DNA of 49,919 nucleotides, taken from NCBI GenBank assembly GCA_014381745.1, contig JACNLA010000038.1, positions 1-49,919 of the forward strand. The letters are read 5' to 3'. Below, piece by piece: positions 7,721-14,994 of this stretch (within the stretch, counting starts at the first letter, position 1; every line of letters starts with the position of its first letter). The notes beneath the pieces are model-generated. The model was not told the DNA's origin. It was given only the letters and a program-made list of their open reading frames with translations, and did not search any database. The DNA is from Actinomycetota bacterium. Its GTDB lineage: Bacteria; Actinomycetota; Acidimicrobiia; Acidimicrobiales; MedAcidi-G1. The translations under genes were made by a program, and so were the position numbers.

Positions 7721-8937
7721 CCGTCGTTCTCCCCGGCGAGATGGGCATACCCGTCGCGCGTCTGTGGCAACTTGCGGTCAAGGATTCGGGATGCAACGAC
7801 GGTCCTCAGAATCTGTGCGGTACCCCCACCGATGGTGAACATCCTGACGTCGCGGTAGATCCGCTCGAGGGGATTGTTCCTCGAATAGCCGGCTGCACCA
7901 AACACCTGAAGCGCGTCGTTGACTACCTGGATGCTGGTCTCAGCAGCAAAGATCTTTGCCTGGGCGGCGAGGCTGGCGTCAGGAAACCCGCTTCCATCAG
8001 GGCCCCTTGACTCAGCTGCGCGGTAGGTGAGGCTCCTGGCCGCCTCCAGACGAGTGGACATGTCAGCAAGCATCCACTGGAGGCCCTGAAATTCGGCTAT
8101 GGGTCGCCCGAACTGCTTCCGCTCGCCGGCGAATACGAGAGCCCGGTCGTAGGCGCCGGCCGCCAGACCGAGCGCAACGGTTCCGGCACCCACACGCTGG
8201 CAGTTGTAGGCGTTCATGAGGTCGCCGAAGCCCCGCCGGAACCCAGATGGCGGCAACAGGACCATGTCGGCGCCAACCTCCATGTCCTCGAATATGACCT
8301 CGGTCTCGGGGATGCCCCGCAACCCCATGGTTGGTTCCCTTGATCCGATTCGCAGCCCGGGAGTTTCGTCCCGAACTGCTAGGAACCCGCCGATTCCCTC
8401 CTCCCCACCGTCCTCGTCGTAGACCCTTGCGAATATGAGGAGCAGCCGGGAGACCCCACCACCTGTGATCCAGTGCTTCTTCCCGTTCAGGACGTAGGTG
8501 TCGCCGCGCCTGTCGGCTCGGGTGGTCATCTGCGAGGCGGCACTTCCAGCCCCGGGTTCGGTGATACAGATTGCCGGCTTATCGCCACCCAGCACGAAGT
8601 CGGCAGCCATCCGGCGCTGCTCCCCGGTGCCGTAGGCGAGCACAGCCGAGATCGCCCCCATGTTGGCCTCAACGGCAATGCGGCCGGTGACGCCGCAGTG
8701 TCTCGCAATCTCCTCGACAACGATGACCGCATCCAGTAGGGAGTGCCCGGGGCCTCCCAGGTCAGTCGGAACGGTCATCCCTGTGAAGCCGGCCTCCCGC
8801 AACGCGTCCACGTTGTCCCAGGGGTACTCCTCCGTACGATCCACCTCGGCTGCCCGGGGCGCTATCACCTCAGTGGCCAGTTCTCTGGCCCTCTCCCTCA
8901 GGGCCATCTGTTGCGGTGTTAGGTCCCACATGGTCAT
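7717..8937 (-). CDS. Acyl-CoA dehydrogenase
   Basis: 406-aa FAD-dependent acyl-CoA dehydrogenase, a cytoplasmic enzyme that introduces an alpha-beta double bond into an acyl-CoA and passes electrons to ETF. Family features are CITEPGAGSA (FAD/substrate loop), KHWITGGG, KQFGRPIAEFQGLQW and YRDVRMFTIGGGTAQILR near the C-terminus. The position that is Glu in medium-chain enzymes (YEGT) is Gly here, as in subfamilies whose catalytic base lies elsewhere. The start has a strong AGGAGG site. It overlaps the CoA transferase by 4 bp, suggesting that an acid is activated by CoA transfer and then dehydrogenated. Confidence 0.88.
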   Translation of the reverse strand: MTMWDLTPQQMALRERARELATEVIAPRAAEVDRTEEYPWDNVDALREAGFTGMTVPTDLGGPGHSLLDAVIVVEEIARHCGVTGRIAVEANMGAISAVLAYGTGEQRRMAADFVLGGDKPAICITEPGAGSAASQMTTRADRRGDTYVLNGKKHWITGGGVSRLLLIFARVYDEDGGEEGIGGFLAVRDETPGLRIGSREPTMGLRGIPETEVIFEDMEVGADMVLLPPSGFRRGFGDLMNAYNCQRVGAGTVALGLAAGAYDRALVFAGERKQFGRPIAEFQGLQWMLADMSTRLEAARSLTYRAAESRGPDGSGFPDASLAAQAKIFAAETSIQVVNDALQVFGAAGYSRNNPLERIYRDVRMFTIGGGTAQILRTVVASRILDRKLPQTRDGYAHLAGENDG

Positions 8938-10118
8938 TCGCCTCCTGTGCTCATCGGGTCAGAGGTCGTTGTCGCCCACCGCCTGATGATCTCACCGACA
9001 TCTACCTCGCCGAGTGGCCCACCGAGCCTCTGGATGGATCCGGGGGTGCCATGCAGGTTGGGCACCACACCAGGAACGCTTATCGGACCTGCCCGTGGAT
9101 CGTCGATCGTGACCACCGACCCGCGGGCTTCCACCTGCGGGTGGGCGAGGTATTCAGCGACGGTGTTGACGTGGCCACAGGGAACACCTGCGGCGGTGCA
9201 GCCCTCGACCACCTTGTCAGCGCTGACCGAGCCGACCCAGTCAGATACCGACCTGTTCACTACCTCACGGTTGGCGATCCGGGATGAGTTGGTGGCGTAC
9301 CGCTCGTCTACGAGCAGGTCGGATCTGCCCATGACCTCGACGAGGCGGTCGAACATGCGGTCGTTGGTGCAGGCGACGGTGACCCATCGCCCATCTCCCG
9401 ACAGGTAGTTGTTGTGGGGCACCGACCGGTGGGTCTCGCCACCCATGCGCTCTCGGCCGTTGCCGGTGGCGGCATGAACAGGTATCAGCTCGTCGAGCAG
9501 CCTGGCGATACCGTCGTAGAGGGCCACGTCGATCATCTGTCCCTCCCCGGTCTCGTCACGGGCCCGCAACGCCAGCAACACGCCGATCGCTCCGTAGAGG
9601 CCGGTCGTGTAGTCAGCCAGGCCGGATGAGCCCGACATTGCGGGCGGTCCATCGGCCTCGCCGGTGAGGTGGGTGAGGCCGGTGAAGGCCTCAGCTATCC
9701 GGGCTACGCCGGCGGTCGAGGCCAGCGGTCCGGTGCGGCCGTAGCCGCTGACAGAAAGTTGGATCAACCCCGGGTTGGCCTTTCTGAGGTCCTCGTAGCC
9801 GAGCCCCCACGCCTCCATCGTGCCCGTCCTGAAGTTCTCGATCAGCACGTCGGCACCTGCGACCAGCTCACGTAGTTGGTCGGCTCCCTCCTCGGTTCGC
9901 AGGTCGATCTCGACGCTGACCTTGTTGCGGGCGTCGCTCAGCCACCAGTAGGTGTCGCCGGCAGGGCTCTCGGTTCCCAGCCGGCGCATGGGGTCGCCGA
10001 CCCCGGGTTGTTCGACCTTGACGACCTCGGCTCCGAACTCAGCGAGGATCGTGGCGGCGAAGGGTCCGGCCAGGATTGTTGCGGCGTCCACGACCCGGAG
10101 CCCATCTAGCGGCCTCAT
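8934..10118 (-). CDS. CaiB/BaiF family (class III) CoA transferase
   Basis: 394-aa family III CoA transferase that moves CoA between carboxylic acids through an aspartyl-CoA anhydride. The N-terminus MRPLDGLRVVDAATILAGP and the segments FGAEVVKVEQPG, ENFRTGTMEAWGLGYEDL and SGLADYTTGLYGAIG (candidate catalytic Asp) are typical. Length is standard. The 4-bp overlaps on both sides place it between the P450 and the acyl-CoA dehydrogenase. The likely order of use is P450 oxidation, CoA activation, then dehydrogenation, as in side-chain degradation of a terpenoid or steroid-like acid. The substrate is not identifiable. Confidence 0.9.
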   Translation of the reverse strand: MRPLDGLRVVDAATILAGPFAATILAEFGAEVVKVEQPGVGDPMRRLGTESPAGDTYWWLSDARNKVSVEIDLRTEEGADQLRELVAGADVLIENFRTGTMEAWGLGYEDLRKANPGLIQLSVSGYGRTGPLASTAGVARIAEAFTGLTHLTGEADGPPAMSGSSGLADYTTGLYGAIGVLLALRARDETGEGQMIDVALYDGIARLLDELIPVHAATGNGRERMGGETHRSVPHNNYLSGDGRWVTVACTNDRMFDRLVEVMGRSDLLVDERYATNSSRIANREVVNRSVSDWVGSVSADKVVEGCTAAGVPCGHVNTVAEYLAHPQVEARGSVVTIDDPRAGPISVPGVVPNLHGTPGSIQRLGGPLGEVDVGEIIRRWATTTSDPMSTGGE

Positions 10119-11377
10119 GTCGCCACCCTCGAGTTGACCGATACGTCGAGTCGCTGGACGCCGTTGACGAAGTTGGACTCAACAAGGGTCGGCTGGCCCA
10201 TCACCTCAACGTCCATGTCGGATGCAAGGAACTCCTCGAGGAGGATCGACAGCTCGACCCTTGCGAGCGATGCTCCAAGGCAGAAATGGGCTCCTCCCCC
10301 GCCGAATGCCACGTTGGCCGGCACCCTCGGTCTGGCTACATCGAACCGGTAGGGGTCCTCGAAGTGGTTCTCGTCGAAGTTGGCGCTGGCGTACCACATG
10401 ACGACCTTGTCTCCGGCCGTCACCGGGGTTCCGGACAACACAGTGTCGATGGTCGCTGTCCGGCGGAAGTAGAGGATCGGTGAGGCGTGCCGCACGATCT
10501 CCTCAACCGCCGTGTCGACCAACGACGGATCTGACCTCACTCGGTCAAACTGGTCCCTGTGGTCTGCCAAATAGGTGGCCATGTGCGACATGGCCGATCT
10601 GGTGGTCTCGTTTCCAGCAAAGATCATGAGTTGGAAGAACCGGGCGTACTCGTTTTCGCTGAGGGCCTCTCCATCGATCGAGGCCTCGGCCAGCCTGGTG
10701 AGCAGGTCGTCGCGGGGCTTCGCCAGGCGGTCGGCACGTGCCCTGCGTGCGTACTCCTCGATTCCGTACGCGGCCGGGCTGTTGAACGGCAGCTCGCGGA
10801 GGGGCTTGGTGTTGCCGTAGGCGGTGGGATCCAGTGGGGCCGTGGCGGTGCCCTCCACCAGGTGGTCGGACATCTCGATCATCAGGTCGTGGTCGGATTC
10901 GGGTACCCCCATGATGTCGCAGATGACGCCTATCGGTATCGGCATGGCGATTGCCGAGGCCCAGTCCGCTGACCCCCTGGCGGCGAGGTCTCCAAGCAGC
11001 CCACGGACCCGCTTGCGTATGGCGGGCGCATAGTTCTGGACGTGACGGGGCGTGAACGCTGAGCTGACCAGACGCCTGAGCCAGGTGTGGACCGGCGGAT
11101 CCAGATCAATCATCGAGGCCCGGTCAGCCCGCACATCGTCGTCGATGTCGTAGATCTGGATGTGGCCGAGTTCTGATGAATAGGTGGTCGTGTCCCTCGA
11201 CACCTCAACCAGATCATCGAGGCGGGTGACCGACCAGAAGCCCGACCCGTAGGGACCGGTGTCGTTCCAAGCCAACCCGGGCTGTGCCCTCAGGTTCCTG
11301 AACACCTTGTGGGGTATGCCGCTTGAGTAGGTGCCCGGGTCGGCGAGATCGACCGTGTGGGAAAGGGTCTGGGTCAT
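10115..11377 (-). CDS. Cytochrome P450
   Basis: 420-aa soluble P450. The I-helix is FAGNETTRSA (normal acid-threonine pair), ExxR is in EEIVRHA, and the haem-Cys loop is VAFGGGGAHFCLGASLARVE. I chose the ATG at 11377 because AGGAGG lies just upstream; the frame is open to 11464 without support. The sequence is close to the P450 at 25428-26648, sharing the YSS-GIGH/ELGH region, the R-LRRLVS-AFTPR stretch and LSDHL-EGT, and both belong to the bacterial group that often oxidises steroid side chains, terpenes or alkyl groups. It overlaps the CoA transferase by 4 bp and follows the TPR gene after 28 bp. Confidence 0.9.
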   Translation of the reverse strand: MTQTLSHTVDLADPGTYSSGIPHKVFRNLRAQPGLAWNDTGPYGSGFWSVTRLDDLVEVSRDTTTYSSELGHIQIYDIDDDVRADRASMIDLDPPVHTWLRRLVSSAFTPRHVQNYAPAIRKRVRGLLGDLAARGSADWASAIAMPIPIGVICDIMGVPESDHDLMIEMSDHLVEGTATAPLDPTAYGNTKPLRELPFNSPAAYGIEEYARRARADRLAKPRDDLLTRLAEASIDGEALSENEYARFFQLMIFAGNETTRSAMSHMATYLADHRDQFDRVRSDPSLVDTAVEEIVRHASPILYFRRTATIDTVLSGTPVTAGDKVVMWYASANFDENHFEDPYRFDVARPRVPANVAFGGGGAHFCLGASLARVELSILLEEFLASDMDVEVMGQPTLVESNFVNGVQRLDVSVNSRVAT

Positions 11378-11405
11378 CTGGCTTCCTCCTCTATCGGGGT
11401 GTCGC

Positions 11406-12635
11406 TCATCTGAACCGCCGAAGGGCTTCGAGCCCGGTCCGAACGAATATGTCACGCTGGGCAATGCTGCCGCCCACGCGGTAGGTGACCGGCTTCAACT
11501 CTCGAAAGGCATCTGCTGCTTCGCCGAAATGACCCTCCCGGTAGTTGCTGATTGCTGCAGCTATGGGCCGTACGACCAGATCGAAGGTCTCATCATTCTC
11601 TGATGAGACCCCCCTGTGACATGCATCCAGACCCTCCCAGAAGGCCCCGGCACCGGGATCAGCAGGGCATCTGGCGAACGCCATGGCGGCATGGAGGTCG
11701 AGAAATCCCGTGGTGTGCAGTTGATCGTGGTTCCGCCACTTCTCAGTGATCGTCGGCCACCGGTCGCCAACGTCACATCCGGCCAACTCCAGCCTCCAGA
11801 GCAGCGATGTAAGGTCGGTGAGCCCAAATGCCCTCTCAACCTCCCCGACCTGCGAGTCGAACTCAGCCAGGCACTCATCGAACTCCCGCACCGCCACCAG
11901 CCGTATGAGCAGGTGCCAGAGAAGGTGGAGGGCCAGATGGTCGCGCTCCTCCCAGCCGGCCCTCGTGGACCTCAGGTGTTCAACTGCCTCCTCATGTCTC
12001 TCCTGCATCTCAAACACGTGCGCAAGGGCATGGAGCGCCCAGACATCGACTGGGTCGACCTCGAGTGCCAGCCGGCCGTGTCGCTCGGCTTCGTCGTAAT
12101 GGCCGGACTCCTCGAGGGCAAACGCCAACTGGCCCGCCGTCCAGCCGTATCCGGGTTCGCCTGGCTGCCAGCCAGCGAAGGCCGACTCCGATGCCTTCAG
12201 TCGCCGGGCATCATCGCCGACATGAAGGTAGATGTCGTGTGCGAGTCGCGTCGCGACAATGTCGTGGGGGTGGCCGGTCGCTACGGCATCCCACTTCGCT
12301 GCTGCCTCTGTGAAGTTACCTCCGACCAGGTCGACGAGGGCATCCACGTGCATGCGTTCGCGTAACGTCGCTCCGGCGGACCTGCGGGTCGCCTCGGTAA
12401 GGCTGTCCGTCACCTCAACTCCACTGGGATCGTCGCCACCCAATACCGCTCCGGCTGTCATAACCACGAGCCCCATCACGAAATCACCGTCGGCTGCCGC
12501 CAGGTCGGCAAGCGTGGCTCCCGGGTCGCCACGAAAGTCGAAGATGTCAGCAAGAGCGGCATTCCATCCGTTGATCGTCGACGGGTCGGCAGCTGTGACC
12601 GCCTGCCCGTATTCGTCGGTCACAACTTCTTTCAC
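11406..12635 (-). CDS. TTC38-like tetratricopeptide-repeat protein
   Basis: 409-aa alpha-helical repeat protein without signal peptide or membrane segment. Helix pairs such as GYGWTAGQLAFALEESGHYD, DVWALHALAHVFEMQERHEE and LALHLLWHLL match the TTC38 type of TPR protein, whose molecular role is poorly known. I place the start at the GTG at 12635 because GGAGGAGG lies 3-6 bp upstream; the ATG at 12650 contains that ribosome-binding sequence inside its own codons. It is the first gene of the operon leading into P450, CoA transferase, acyl-CoA dehydrogenase and GntR. A scaffold or chaperone role for the pathway is possible but unsupported. Confidence 0.75.
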   Translation of the reverse strand: MKEVVTDEYGQAVTAADPSTINGWNAALADIFDFRGDPGATLADLAAADGDFVMGLVVMTAGAVLGGDDPSGVEVTDSLTEATRRSAGATLRERMHVDALVDLVGGNFTEAAAKWDAVATGHPHDIVATRLAHDIYLHVGDDARRLKASESAFAGWQPGEPGYGWTAGQLAFALEESGHYDEAERHGRLALEVDPVDVWALHALAHVFEMQERHEEAVEHLRSTRAGWEERDHLALHLLWHLLIRLVAVREFDECLAEFDSQVGEVERAFGLTDLTSLLWRLELAGCDVGDRWPTITEKWRNHDQLHTTGFLDLHAAMAFARCPADPGAGAFWEGLDACHRGVSSENDETFDLVVRPIAAAISNYREGHFGEAADAFRELKPVTYRVGGSIAQRDIFVRTGLEALRRFR

Positions 12636-12663
12636 AGGCCTCCTCCACATTATTTATGTGCAC

Positions 12664-12671
12664 CGTATACG
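12664..12671. promoter_or_regulatory. CGTATACG palindrome upstream of the TPR-P450-GntR operon
   Basis: A perfect 8-bp palindrome 29-36 bp upstream of the first gene of the operon whose last gene is a GntR regulator. It is flanked by AT-rich sequence with CATTAT (12648-12653) and ATAATG (12672-12677) as an outer inverted repeat. GntR/FadR-type operators often have a TATAC core. A candidate autoregulatory site. Confidence 0.4.
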
Positions 12672-12726
12672 ATAATGGAAGGATAAGGCCACCCGAACTA
12701 CCCAAACCAAGACCGGATCGGCTTGA

Positions 12727-14994
12727 CTATCCGGTGCCGTTCACTGAGGTTCCGCGGCGGAACCTGCTGAGCCATCCTCGACCTCCGACAAGGTCATCCT
12801 CGTCGCCAAAGCGCGACCCGCGCAATCGCCCTCTTGCGACGAACGCATCCAGGACATTGCCCGTAACTCGTGCCGCGTCATTGTCGAAATTGTCAACCGG
12901 TAGGCCCGAAGCCCAAGCCGACGAACCCACGCTGAACACCGCACCACCATTTCGCGTAGTGAACATGACCATGTCGGCCCGCACTTGATGGTCCTCCTCC
13001 CCGGAGAGCCCCGGATGGTTGAACAGGATCTCCTCGGAGACCTTCATGTAGTCATTCGAAAGACCAACAGCACTTGCCAGAATCCGGGCATGGGGAGGTG
13101 ATCCGAGGAGTCGGTCGTATCGGTCGACCTCCATCGCTGCGGTTCCTCCCGGCCGAAGTGCCTTCGCCCCAACGTCCTCTCCATGTACGCCGTCAAATAC
13201 CCACGCCACGGAGCGATGGAAGCTGTCTGGCATCCGGGAAAACGGAATTCCCGAACTTCTACCCTCAGCAGCCATTCCCACACCGAAGACCTTCTGAGGT
13301 GGACGCCCCTTGGCCCGCCAGAGACCACACCTCTCATCTTCCAAGAAATGGTCGTACTCCCCCGGCTCCGCCTGCCATGGCCGACTACCGGACTCTGCTC
13401 GGCGAACCTCAACCATTGACCGATCGCTGTTGTAGGAAGCCAGCCAGTAGAAACCACCACCACCTAGATACATGATCCGTCCGCCTCGACACGAATACGT
13501 CTCCCATGCATCAAGCATCGCTCTGCTCGCATATGCGGGATACGAACCGGTGACCGCTACCCGGTACTGAGACAGTGCCCCAGCGCCATCACGATCAAGA
13601 TCCTCGTCCGTAATCACGTCAACACTTCGACCCGTGGAGCGGAGAAATGCCAGGATTGATAGATCGGTTGCAAGACGACCTGCAATCGGCAGATCCGGTG
13701 ACCGGTTGAGCGGTTTGAGTTCCGCTACAGGTCTTAGCCGCGATGCCAAAGATATGCCGGCACTGTCAGCGGCTACGTCCAGAGTCGAACCTCCGAAGTC
13801 TCTATAGGCAGCCGCCGGTATGGCCTTGACCTGAGTATGGACCCCTGGATGGACATTCCCCGGTCGACGGCCTCCCTCGGCCATGTAGGACATCGTCGGC
13901 AGAACCAGAACGACGTCAGCCTCCGGGCTGGCGGACCTGACCACAAACGTCAACAGCAGCCTGTCGCCAGGTGCTTCAACAGATAGTGCGTAAACGCCGG
14001 ACGGGAGATAGTCGGGAAGCTTCAGGCTGCTGGCTACCTCCCATAGGCAGTCGGTCAGAGCCTCAGCAGAGTAGCGAAGGGCTGCGTAACCCCCGGGGTC
14101 CAGAGACCACCGGTCGCTGGCGCCAGACCAGTGGGGCCCTGTGACACTGCCGACAGGAAGGTTCACGGAAAACGCATCGTTGCCACCGGGTCCACGATCA
14201 CTCATCGACCGGCCCGGATCGTCGATCCCCGGCAGGGGAATCCAGTGGGCTAGGACCCCCTCTGCTGCCGACAGCGGGTCGATAGCGATCGCATCCAAAT
14301 CAACGCCGTTGAGACCGATACCAACCGAACCGATCTTTCCGGTGAAAGCATCTGTAATTTCAGGGCCGGTGCCACCAGCTCCGATCCTCACGACCTGACC
14401 GCCGCCCCCTTCGGGATAGGAGATCTCGCCGTCGACAGTCTCGGTACCACAGTCGAAGTAGTGCGGACCGAACCTTCCGTTGTAGGGGTTAACTATCGGG
14501 CGGACCTCAAGAACCACGGATTCCGCAGCGAACCTCAGGACCATGAGGTGCCATGTGTGCAACGCAAGAGGTGTATCGATCGACAGTGAACCTCGCACAG
14601 ACCTCACCGTCGCTCGCCCTGAGGGATCCACGACAAGAGCCATCTCATCGCCACCGTTCCAGGACACGACAGTCTGGTCGCACTCGAACCGAAGAGTTGG
14701 ATACACAAACGCCCACACCAGGCGGCCAGGTCGAGCAGCCAGATGATCGTCTCCTCCCGTCACCTCGAAGTGGCTTCCGGGAGCAGTCCGCTGCGGCCGC
14801 ACCTGGACCGTGGCAGGTCCGATGCCATCGACTTCAGATATTGAGGTGCCCGGACCTAGGGGATGTCCATCGGCGTGCTCAACCCGTACGACGGTCATCT
14901 CTACCTCCACCGGTTTGTCGGCCGAGAGGTGGACAGCTATTTCAGCTCCCGGGAGGACGCTGATGTCTGCCAGATAGCCGGTTAAGCCGGTCAC
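12727..14994 (-). CDS. Dimethylformamidase large-subunit-like protein, divergent paralogue
   Basis: 755-aa cytoplasmic protein related along its length to the neighbouring large subunit. It has an N-terminal beta-rich segment, a LamG-like region (about 85-260) and a C-terminal glutamine-amidotransferase-like core with GGRIMYLGGGGFYW and KGRPPQKVFGVGMAAEG. N,N-dimethylformamidase (DMFase) hydrolyses DMF to dimethylamine and formate at a mononuclear iron reported to be held by two Tyr and one Glu. Here several positions conserved in the sister protein are changed: THPEY reads SYPAY, GVEWIF reads SVAWVF, ASSEG reads ASAVG. The Tyr residues remain. It also lacks the sister protein's C-terminal small-subunit-like tail. 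It may be a structural or substrate-specific partner. The GTG start overlaps the upstream stop by 4 bp. Confidence 0.75.
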   Translation of the reverse strand: MTGLTGYLADISVLPGAEIAVHLSADKPVEVEMTVVRVEHADGHPLGPGTSISEVDGIGPATVQVRPQRTAPGSHFEVTGGDDHLAARPGRLVWAFVYPTLRFECDQTVVSWNGGDEMALVVDPSGRATVRSVRGSLSIDTPLALHTWHLMVLRFAAESVVLEVRPIVNPYNGRFGPHYFDCGTETVDGEISYPEGGGGQVVRIGAGGTGPEITDAFTGKIGSVGIGLNGVDLDAIAIDPLSAAEGVLAHWIPLPGIDDPGRSMSDRGPGGNDAFSVNLPVGSVTGPHWSGASDRWSLDPGGYAALRYSAEALTDCLWEVASSLKLPDYLPSGVYALSVEAPGDRLLLTFVVRSASPEADVVLVLPTMSYMAEGGRRPGNVHPGVHTQVKAIPAAAYRDFGGSTLDVAADSAGISLASRLRPVAELKPLNRSPDLPIAGRLATDLSILAFLRSTGRSVDVITDEDLDRDGAGALSQYRVAVTGSYPAYASRAMLDAWETYSCRGGRIMYLGGGGFYWLASYNSDRSMVEVRRAESGSRPWQAEPGEYDHFLEDERCGLWRAKGRPPQKVFGVGMAAEGRSSGIPFSRMPDSFHRSVAWVFDGVHGEDVGAKALRPGGTAAMEVDRYDRLLGSPPHARILASAVGLSNDYMKVSEEILFNHPGLSGEEDHQVRADMVMFTTRNGGAVFSVGSSAWASGLPVDNFDNDAARVTGNVLDAFVARGRLRGSRFGDEDDLVGGRGWLSRFRRGTSVNGTG

